A DNA stretch of 13,186 bases from Isotricha intestinalis (Eukaryota > Ciliophora > Litostomatea > Vestibuliferida > Isotrichidae), in NCBI GenBank assembly GCA_023807065.1, contig JAJJLU010004422.1:1-13186 (forward strand), given 5' to 3'. The position numbers were made by a program, and so were the translations under genes. Every line of letters begins with the position of its first letter. Positions within the stretch are counted from its first letter, which is position 1. Below the pieces are notes generated by a model that was not told where the DNA came from, searched no databases, and saw nothing but the letters and a program-made list of their open reading frames with translations. Shown here in pieces: positions 7,124 through 13,186 of the stretch.

Positions 7124-8495
7124 ATGTTAAATGCAAAAAAATATGGAGATTATAAATTAATAAAAAAATTAGGAGGAGGAGGTTTTGGAGAGTAAAATAA
7201 AATAAAATAATTATATAATAATATAATATAATAGTGTATGGTTAGCTGAAAAAGAAAACAAAAAATTTGCTTTAAAATTCATAGACAAAGATATGGTAAT
7301 AGAAAATGATTTAGAAGAAAATATAAAAACAGAATTAAATTTAATGAAAACAATTGAGCATAAATATATAGTAAAAGTATATGAAATATTATCAAGTGCT
7401 CAAAAAATAATATTTGCAATGGAATATATTGAAGGAGGAGAATTATTTGAAGAAATAAAAGCTGGAGAAGATGAAAAATTAACAGAAGAAAAATCTCGTT
7501 ATTACTTCCAACAAATAATAACAGCTTTAGAATATTGTCATAATAAAAATATAATTCATAGAGATTTAAAGCCAGAAAATATATTAATAGATAAGAAAGA
7601 AAATTGTATAAAAATATCAGATTTTGGTTTAGCAACAATATTAAAAGAAAAACATGAAAAATTATCTGATTTTTGTGGAACAACAAATTATATTGCTCCT
7701 GAAATAATAAAAGAAACAGGAGGAATATTTTCAAGTGGAGGTTATGAAGGTCAACCTGCTGATATATGGAGTTCTGGTGTTATATTATATAATATGGCTT
7801 CAGGAGAAAATCCTTTTTATCATAGAATTAAAACTGTGAGAATTAATAATATATTAAATGCTAATGTCACTTATCCTAAATATTTTAGTTCTGAATTAAT
7901 TGATTTACTTAAAAAAATATTTGTTACTCAACCTCAAAATAGATATACTATTAAAGAGATTAAGAAACATTCTTGGTTTGTTAAAAATTTTGTTGATATT
8001 AATCAAATTAAAGATATTGATATTAATAATAGTATTATTAGTGTTAATTCAGTTGGGATGAAAAATTTTAAAATTAATGAAAATGATATTAGGAAATTAA
8101 ATTCTTTTGAATTAATTTCTATGATTGCTGGGAAATGGTTAAATAATATGTTTTTTGATGATAAAGGAGAAAAAAAAATTAATTTTGATTCTAAAGAAAG
8201 ATATAAATTTTGTATAAAACAAAATTTTAATGACTTTAATCGATTTCTTTATGAATTTTTTCATAATTATGGAGATGAAATTAATTTTTATTTTATTGAT
8301 AAAGGAAAATGGAAATTAAAAATTAAATTAAATACCCAAATTAATTCAGCTATTGCTGAAATGATAATTTATATGTTAGGGAAAAATAATAAATTTTTGA
8401 TTTGTTTTAATTTTTTAGAAGGTAATAAATCTTCTTTTTTAAAAATGGTTAAATGTTTTTATGATAAAAAAAGGGATAATTTATTATATTTGTGA
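7124..8495 (+). CDS. CIPK/SnRK3-like Ser/Thr protein kinase (CAMK group), two exons
   Basis: Exon 1 (7124-7191) and exon 2 (7235-8495, TGA stop), joined across a 43-nt intron, encode 442 residues. The kinase domain runs from about residue 8 to 271: GGGGFGDVW loop (17-25), K37 in [14 protein letters not shown] (H131, R132, D133), DFG from D152, [10 protein letters not shown] (170-179), and [13 protein letters not shown], typical of the CAMKL branch. After it, residues 312-329 read [18 protein letters not shown], which lines up without gaps with the plant CIPK NAF/FISL motif that binds calcineurin-B-like calcium sensors and keeps the kinase inhibited. The last 110 residues resemble the CIPK phosphatase-interaction/KA1-like domain. 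The activation segment carries about eight extra residues after APEII. I infer a calcium-regulated kinase needing a CBL-type partner, which is not encoded here. AMPK/MARK-type kinases are the alternative, but the NAF match argues against them. Confidence 0.9.
7192..7234 (+). other. Intron of the CIPK-like kinase gene (43 nt)
   Basis: It starts GTAAAATAAAA, ends ATAATAG and is wholly A+T apart from its borders. It lies in phase 2 between GGA GA and T GTA TGG; splicing rebuilds the glycine-loop sequence GGFGDVWLAE. Without splicing, GAG TAA gives an immediate stop. Confidence 0.93.
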
Positions 8496-8710
8496 AATAT
8501 ATTTTAAAAATTTTATTATAAGTTAATAAATAACATAAGTAATTTTTTAAATGTATAAAATAATAAATTTTAATAATAAGAATATATTGAATTTATTTTT
8601 TAAATTTATTTAAATATCTTATTTAATGTTCTTTGATTAGTAATTTATATATATTTATATTATTTATAAATCTTTTTATTATTAGTTTGTTTTTATTTGA
8701 TTTTTTTAAA
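8496..8710. other. Convergent intergenic region
   Basis: This is the 3' flank shared by the CIPK-like gene (+) and the Not4-like gene (-). It is A+T-rich, with AATAAA-type hexamers on the + strand near 8525, and no open frame of interest. Confidence 0.5.
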
Positions 8711-9820
8711 TTAATTTGAGTTATTACCTAATAAAAAATTTATCCAATTTAATTCATTTTGATTTTTATTATTCATATTTAATTCTTCAGTGTATAAAGA
8801 TATTTCATTGAATTTATTATATTTTTTTTGAGTTATTGTCATTAAATAATCTAATTTAAAAGATAGTTCATTAATTCTAGAAATGAATTCTGGAATTTCA
8901 ATTTCTTTATTATTATTATTATTTACAAAATCAAATCTTGATTTTTCTCTGGAAATAAATAATTTGTTATTTATATTATTATTATATGAATTATGTGGAG
9001 CTTCTATTGATCCACTACTTAAACTAGAAGTTAAACCATTACTTGTGGATGATGATGTATCTAATTCATTTATATTCATAATATTAATTGAGTCATTTTT
9101 AGTATTCATTAAAGTTTCATTTTCATTTTTTTTCTCTTCTTTTGGAATAGAAAATTTATTAATTTTTGTATTTTTTGGAGTATTTTCAATAACAATTTCA
9201 TTTTCGTATATTAAATAAGGAGAAGGAAAAACAGTTTTAATATGATTGTTTTTAGTCGATAATAATTTTTGTTTAACTTTAGAATTATAAATATCAGCTA
9301 ATTTAATAGCATATAATTGTTGATTGAAAAAATAATTAGAATTAGAATTTAAATCATCTCTATTAATAATATCTTCAGGATTAGCTTTCTTATGTAAAAA
9401 AACGCAATTTTTTTTAGTGCATTTATTTTTACTTAAATAATATTGACAATATTTTGTAGTTCCAAAGTTAGCTCTAATAGTATGATTATTAATTATAATT
9501 TTATCAATTGAAAGAATTGCAATTGAAGCTTCACTTGGATCACTAAATGTAATATAAGCTCCGAAAGAAGGACCATATTTATTTCCTTGGTTATAAGCAT
9601 TTTTTTTATTTATTATTATTTTTAATATTTTACCATATTGACCAAGATATTCATATTTCATTAAAATATCTTTATCTGCAATTGATTCACTTAATCCTAT
9701 TATATATACTAAATTTTTTGTAATTATTCGGTATTTTGATTTGTCTTTTGATGGAGATAATTCAGGTGTTTCTATTTTTTTTTGTTTAAATTCTTTTGAA
9801 TATTGAATTATTTTCGACAT
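8711..9820 (-). CDS. Not4-like RNA-binding protein (RRM plus CCCH zinc finger), no RING domain
   Basis: The 369-residue product has the distinctive RRM-CCCH pair of Not4/CNOT4. NLVYIIGLSESIADKDIL (RNP2 region, 36-53), EYLGQYGKILKIIINK (57-72) and YGPSFGAYITF (RNP1 region, 82-92) lead into FGTTKYC and a zinc finger with C125, C134, C139 and H143. The spacing C-x8-C-x4-C-x3-H is that of CNOT4. Not4 is the ubiquitin-ligase subunit of the CCR4-NOT complex, acting in mRNA decay and ribosome quality control, but its RING lies N-terminal to the RRM. Here only about 35 residues precede the RRM, and an in-frame TAA sits three codons before the start, so a RING cannot be part of this gene. The C-terminal 200 residues are Asn/Ser-rich with a short helical end, probably disordered. 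It is convergent with the CIPK-like gene. Confidence 0.88.
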   Translation of the reverse strand: MSKIIQYSKEFKQKKIETPELSPSKDKSKYRIITKNLVYIIGLSESIADKDILMKYEYLGQYGKILKIIINKKNAYNQGNKYGPSFGAYITFSDPSEASIAILSIDKIIINNHTIRANFGTTKYCQYYLSKNKCTKKNCVFLHKKANPEDIINRDDLNSNSNYFFNQQLYAIKLADIYNSKVKQKLLSTKNNHIKTVFPSPYLIYENEIVIENTPKNTKINKFSIPKEEKKNENETLMNTKNDSINIMNINELDTSSSTSNGLTSSLSSGSIEAPHNSYNNNINNKLFISREKSRFDFVNNNNNKEIEIPEFISRINELSFKLDYLMTITQKKYNKFNEISLYTEELNMNNKNQNELNWINFLLGNNSN

Positions 9821-10118
9821 ATTAAATTAATATTTTATGTTTATTATATTTATATTAAAATAAAGTATATCATTTTTAAAATAATTATAACTATGAATAA
9901 AATTTATTGAATATAAAACAAAATAAATAAAATTTTAAAATTTAAAACAAATTTTATCAAATAACAATTTTACATTAAAATAAAATAAAAAGCATGATTG
10001 GAATCTTAAAAAAAACCAGAAAAGAAACATTTTTAATCCAAAGCAAAAAATTATTTTCAAAAAAAAACAAAAAAAAAATGAAAAATAAAATAAACTTTTC
10101 AAAGTAAATTTAAAAAAA
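9821..10118. other. Spacer between the Not4-like and DnaJ genes
   Basis: On the minus strand this is the 3' flank of DnaJ and the 5' flank of the Not4-like gene. The DnaJ side is T-rich on the coding strand (10040-10118). No Cys-rich RING-like coding is present in any frame, which matters for the missing RING of the Not4-like gene. Confidence 0.55.
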
Positions 10119-11366
10119 TTATTGATTTTCACATCTAACTTGTTGAGTTCCTCCACTTTCTTCATTATCTTCTCTTTCATCTTCTTTTCCAGTAGCAAAT
10201 TGATTAGCTTCACTTTCCTTATAATCAGTCATAGGATATTTTTCATTAATTTCATTTTCTCCTTCAATACTAGTATTCCCCATAGGAAAAAGATTTTTTA
10301 ATTCTATTCTTTGTTCTTCACTTAAATTTTTAGGGAAAACAATATTAAAATCTAAATATAAATTACCAAATCTAACAGGACTTTCATAGAAAGGCATTCC
10401 ACAATCAGAAACAGTTTTTAAAATTCCAGGTCTAATAATTTCACCAGGTTTTGTTTTAATAAGAATTTTTCTTCCATCTAAATGAGTAATAACAATATTA
10501 AATCCAGTAAGAGCTTCTAATAAAGTAATATCACATTTATAAATTAAATCAGCACCTTTCCTAATAAATTTCTTATGATTTTCAATTTCTATTTCAATAA
10601 CAACATCACCAGGTTCACAACCAGGAACTTCATCACTTTCACCAGAAAGAACATATCTCTTTCCATCAGGAGCACCTTTATCAAGCATAATTTTCACTAA
10701 TTTACTTTCTTTAATAACTTTCCTTCCTTTACAATGACTACATTTTTCTTTTATAATTTCACCCTCTCCTCTACAATCAGGACATGTTTGTTGTGTTTGT
10801 ATCATTCCCATTGAAATTCTTTGAACAACCATACGATAACCTTTCCCATCACATGTACTACATTTACATTGTGCATTTGGATCCTTTGATCCAGTACCAT
10901 TACATTTTTTACATATTCTATCTCGTTTAATTTCTAAATATTTTTCTTTTCCAAGATATATATCTTCCAATGAAACTTTCATTTGTTGTAATATACTCCT
11001 TGTTTTCCTTTTTCCTTTACGACGAGCTCCTCCATTTAAAATATCAAATATATCTACTCCTTCTGGTTGATTGTCCATTCCTTCTTTTATTCCTTCTTCT
11101 CCATATTCATCGTATACTTTCCTCTTATTCTCATCACTTAATACATCGTATGCTGTTTGCAAATCTTGAAATTCTTTCTCATTTCCTCCTTTATCTGGAT
11201 GCTTTATTTTCACTAACTTACGATATGCTTTACGAATGTCTGATTGAGATGCTTTTTTATCTACTCCTAATATTTCATAGTAACGAGTAGTGTTCACATT
11301 TTTTTTTGGTTGAGGCTTAGTAAATTCCTCGAAACCTGAACCGAAGGGAAAGCCATCAAAGAACAT
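10119..11366 (-). CDS. YDJ1: Class A (type I) DnaJ/Hsp40 co-chaperone, Ydj1/DNAJA type, with CaaX box
   Basis: This 415-residue protein is of normal length for the family and complete. The J domain (about 28-92) holds the HPD triad at 56-58 that stimulates Hsp70 ATPase. A short Gly/Asp-Ile-Phe linker (VDIFDILNGGA) follows instead of a long G/F region. The cysteine-rich domain has four CxxC pairs at 152, 169, 195 and 209 (CKKCNGTG, CSTCDGKG, CPDCRGEG, CSHCKGRK), binding two zinc ions. The C-terminal substrate-binding domains include PGDVVIEIE, LLEALTGF and GMPFYESP. The last four residues are CENQ, a CaaX-type farnesylation box comparable to CASQ of yeast Ydj1, so the protein is probably tethered to the ER or other cytosolic membrane faces. 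The N-terminus has a Phe/Gly-rich stretch before the J domain. It is a cytosolic folding partner of Hsp70. Confidence 0.96.
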   Translation of the reverse strand: MFFDGFPFGSGFEEFTKPQPKKNVNTTRYYEILGVDKKASQSDIRKAYRKLVKIKHPDKGGNEKEFQDLQTAYDVLSDENKRKVYDEYGEEGIKEGMDNQPEGVDIFDILNGGARRKGKRKTRSILQQMKVSLEDIYLGKEKYLEIKRDRICKKCNGTGSKDPNAQCKCSTCDGKGYRMVVQRISMGMIQTQQTCPDCRGEGEIIKEKCSHCKGRKVIKESKLVKIMLDKGAPDGKRYVLSGESDEVPGCEPGDVVIEIEIENHKKFIRKGADLIYKCDITLLEALTGFNIVITHLDGRKILIKTKPGEIIRPGILKTVSDCGMPFYESPVRFGNLYLDFNIVFPKNLSEEQRIELKNLFPMGNTSIEGENEINEKYPMTDYKESEANQFATGKEDEREDNEESGGTQQVRCENQ

Positions 11367-11486
11367 TCTATTTAAAATAAATAATAAAATTATTTAATGT
11401 TTATTTTATTTTTATTTTTTCTTTTTTGTGGTTTTTTATTTAATTTTATTTTGTTTGATATTTTTTTCTAAAATAATTAAATAACT

Positions 11487-11684
11487 ATGGAATTATTTTC
11501 TTGCTTATTTACCTGTTTTCCTCTTTAAATGCTTAATTTAATAGTACACTTATCATATTTATTTATGTATTTAAAATTTTTATTTAGAGCAAAAGAAAAT
11601 GGAAATTTAAAAGCACATTGGTTAGCAAAATGTTTTGGATATAATAATTTAAAATCAATTTTTGGGAAAAATTGTTCATTATAA
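11487..11684 (+). pseudogene. Small remnant with a Sel1-like repeat
   Basis: One frame from ATG 11487 reads MELFSCLFTCFPL, TAA at 11526-11528, then from ATG 11529 a 51-residue open frame to TAA 11682-11684. Its second half, AKENGNLKAHWLAKCFGYNN, fits the Sel1 repeat pattern (AxENGNxxA..xLAxCY), while the first half is hydrophobic. A TTATTTAG just before GCAAAAGAA could be a splice acceptor, so this might be one exon of a gene whose other exons are lost or not recognised. A fragment is more likely than a real small gene. Confidence 0.4.
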
Positions 11685-11801
11685 TTTGATTTTAAAAGTA
11701 ATATTTATTGAATTATTATTGTTATTTCAATTTATTTAGTAATATTAGGTTTATATTATATTTACTTGTGTTATGTTATATAAATTGCACTAATTATTTT
11801 A

Positions 11802-11906
11802 GTGGAACTATTCCCCTCTGACATTCTTAAAGAGAAAGTTTCCTTCACTAAAACCAAAAATATTTATGATATAAGAATTATAGAAATTTTATTAATTAAT
11901 TTTTGA
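11802..11906 (+). pseudogene. Short coding-like remnant, faintly kinase-like
   Basis: A 34-codon frame from 11802 to TGA 11904-11906 contains LFPSDILKEKVSFTKTKNIY followed by DIRIIEIL. It recalls the segment between the APE motif and helix F of protein kinases (APEILK...F..KSDIYSFGIILLEIL), but without the diagnostic Asp-x-Trp/Tyr-Ser-x-Gly intact. Local G+C is higher than in the surrounding DNA, which supports former coding use. It may belong to the same broken gene as the Sel1-like remnant 120 bp upstream. The assignment is weak. Confidence 0.25.
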
Positions 11907-12170
11907 GAGAATTTTTGAACTAATAATTTTTATCTTCGACTCTAATTTTTTTATATTTTTTTTTTTGATAAAAAAAATTTTTGAGAAATTATTGTTTTAT
12001 TATTGAATAAATATCATATTGTTTAATTTGGTATTTTAATTTTAATTATCAAAGGAATCTTATTATGAATTTTTTTATTTTGTAATTTTAAATTTAAATT
12101 AGCCTCCTAAATTTTCATTAATAAAACTTAATAATGTTAACAAATATTATATAATCATAAAATAAATAAA
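11907..12170. other. Intergenic A+T-rich stretch after Ku70
   Basis: Long T and A runs (for example around 11945-11980) lie at the 3' side of the Ku70 gene. No open frame, RNA gene or repeat worth naming is seen. Confidence 0.5.
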
Positions 12171-13186
12171 TTAATTATTATTCAAGTATTCTTCAATAGA
12201 ATCAATAATATCATTTTTTTTTCTTCCTTTAGTAACAATATTCCTTCCATTACAAATTTGTTTCAATTCATTAACTTTTAATTTACTTAACTTTCCATCA
12301 GAAAATAATTTTCTTAATTTTTGATCATTAATGCTTGCATAATCTTCTTCTTCATTTTCAATTTCCATATCATTACTTTCATCAATAATATTATTTTTCT
12401 TTTTTGACCCTTTACTTTTATTTTTTTTAACATCTTTACTTTGACTTCTGCTTTTACTATTACTTCTTTTTTCTCCTTTAACTTTTTTTTTTCCTTTATA
12501 ATATTTTTCATTTAAATCACTTTCATAATTATCTCCATAAAAAATTTTTCGAAAATTTTCATCACATCCTTGTAAAACTTTTTCCAAAGCATCATTATCA
12601 GGTTGAATTAAATCATCAATATTTTCAGTTTCTTTTTCTTCAAGTGCTAAAGCTTGTAAAGTAGCATAAAATTTTTGTAAAGATACATTTTCAAAATTTC
12701 TACAATCAAAACTAATATTCATTTTCTTAATTAATTTTTTAGCAATTTCACTTTCTTCATTATTACTTTCATCAACTTTAATCATTTTATTCATTATATC
12801 TGAATTAGATCTTATATCATCTGCATAAGGTAATATAATCATATTAAAGCCTGGAGGAGTTTGAAAATAATCTTCATCAAAAGATTCTTTTTGAGGAATT
12901 AAAGCACATATTTTTATATTTGAACCTTCTCTTCCTATAAATTTAACTATTGCACATTTATTTTTATTTGACATTTGTTTTATTAAAGCATCACATAATT
13001 GACCTGAACCATTTGATATATTTTCATTTGGATATATAAAGTAACTTTCTCTTATGTTATAATATGGTTTAATTGAATTTATTGATTTAAATCCTAATAA
13101 TTTTATTCCTGGTGAATCTAATGTTTTTATTTTTGACATTTCTTCTTTTGAAAATTTTATTTTTTTATTTCCATATAATTCATATG
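12171..13186 (-). CDS. KU70: Ku70 C-terminal part with SAP domain (partial, 5' end outside the window)
   Basis: The frame stays open to the window edge: upstream of the internal Met at 13137-13139 it continues YGNKKIKFSKEE, matching the Ku70 stretch YGSRQI.L.KEE, so the first ATG here is not the start and the N-terminal vWA domain lies outside. Counting from that Met, residues 9-40 match the end of the Ku core (SPGIKLLGFK, KPYYNIRESYFIYPNE), 92-108 the segment FQTPPGFNMIILPYADD (human: VTPPGFQLVFLPFADD), and 147-165 the C-terminal arm (RNFENVSLQKFYATLQALA). A Lys/Ser-rich linker (215-250), probably a nuclear signal, leads to a SAP domain at about 283-320 (KLSKLKVNELKQICNGRNI). Ku70 pairs with Ku80 to ring DNA ends for non-homologous end joining and telomere maintenance. 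No intron is seen in this part. Confidence 0.93.
   Translation of the reverse strand, partial: YELYGNKKIKFSKEEMSKIKTLDSPGIKLLGFKSINSIKPYYNIRESYFIYPNENISNGSGQLCDALIKQMSNKNKCAIVKFIGREGSNIKICALIPQKESFDEDYFQTPPGFNMIILPYADDIRSNSDIMNKMIKVDESNNEESEIAKKLIKKMNISFDCRNFENVSLQKFYATLQALALEEKETENIDDLIQPDNDALEKVLQGCDENFRKIFYGDNYESDLNEKYYKGKKKVKGEKRSNSKSRSQSKDVKKNKSKGSKKKNNIIDESNDMEIENEEEDYASINDQKLRKLFSDGKLSKLKVNELKQICNGRNIVTKGRKKNDIIDSIEEYLNNN

Noticed and set aside
7170..7186. AGGAGGAGGAGG as a Shine-Dalgarno or G-rich regulatory element
   Set aside because: It encodes the glycine loop of the CIPK-like kinase, and the genome is eukaryotic.
7279..7734. 151-residue minus-strand frame rich in Leu, looking like membrane segments
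   Set aside because: It is antisense to the CIPK-like kinase domain; no independent start context or homology.
8883..9218. Plus-strand frame with hydrophobic stretches
   Set aside because: It is antisense to the low-complexity tail of the Not4-like gene.
9935..10213. Minus-strand 92-residue Phe-rich frame overlapping the end of the DnaJ gene
   Set aside because: It overlaps real DnaJ codons in another frame and then follows T-rich 3' flank, which trivially encodes Phe and Leu.
10970..11290. Plus-strand frame opposite the J domain
   Set aside because: Antisense to a strongly conserved coding region, with no features of its own.
12314..12511. Lys-rich 65-residue minus-strand frame
   Set aside because: It is an alternative frame through the Lys/Ser linker of Ku70.
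1..13186. tRNA or rRNA genes, CRISPR arrays, transposase genes, terminal repeats
   Set aside because: No locally G+C-rich folded segment, no spaced direct repeats other than the BspA units, and no recombinase or transposase motif was found in any frame.

Overview
The window looks like nuclear DNA from a very A+T-rich unicellular eukaryote; G+C is roughly 20% by eye and I did not count it. Evidence for a eukaryote: typical eukaryotic families (CK1 kinase, CIPK-type kinase, Tubby, Not4-type RRM/CCCH protein, class A DnaJ with a C-terminal CaaX box, Ku70), four spliceosomal-type GT-AG introns, T-rich or A-rich intergenic DNA, A-rich leaders before ATG, and no operons or Shine-Dalgarno logic. The intact genes read in the standard code: CAA is used throughout for Gln, stops are TAA or TGA, and the DnaJ gene's TAA falls exactly after its CaaX box. 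A lineage cannot be fixed. CIPK-type kinases outside plants are known to me mainly from protists such as Naegleria and Trichomonas, and BspA-type repeats are common in anaerobic or parasitic protists, so an excavate, metamonad or amoebozoan is plausible. A standard-code ciliate is another option.

Layout. 1-445: a decayed coding remnant (+). 581-1050: a small BspA/DUF285 leucine-rich-repeat gene (+) whose acylation-type start (MGACFSKK) is separated from the repeats by a one-base frame break in an A run. 1439-1800: a decayed remnant (+). 1806-2484: a Tubby-domain gene (-), recognisable only after removing two 26-nt introns and apparently lacking a start. 2560-3758: a long coiled-coil protein (+) with one 26-nt intron. 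4056-4575: a decayed remnant (-). 4903-5931: a CK1-family kinase (+). 6295-6805: a decayed remnant (+). 7124-8495: a CIPK/SnRK3-like kinase (+) with a 43-nt intron, a NAF/FISL motif and a C-terminal regulatory domain. 8711-9820: a Not4-like RRM plus CCCH protein (-) without a RING. 10119-11366: a class A J-protein (-). 11487-11906: small remnants (+), one Sel1-like and one faintly kinase-like. 12171-13186: the C-terminal part of Ku70 with a SAP domain (-), running off the window edge.

The genes do not form a pathway. They are independent housekeeping and signalling genes: two kinases, phosphoinositide-type Tubby, RNA or ubiquitin-related Not4-like, protein folding and DNA end joining. Between them lie several gene fossils. 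The most interesting points are the ultra-short uniform introns, the hidden Tubby gene, the CIPK-type kinase with a gap-free NAF motif, the RING-less Not4 homologue and the A7 frame break in the BspA gene. I found no convincing new multi-gene system.
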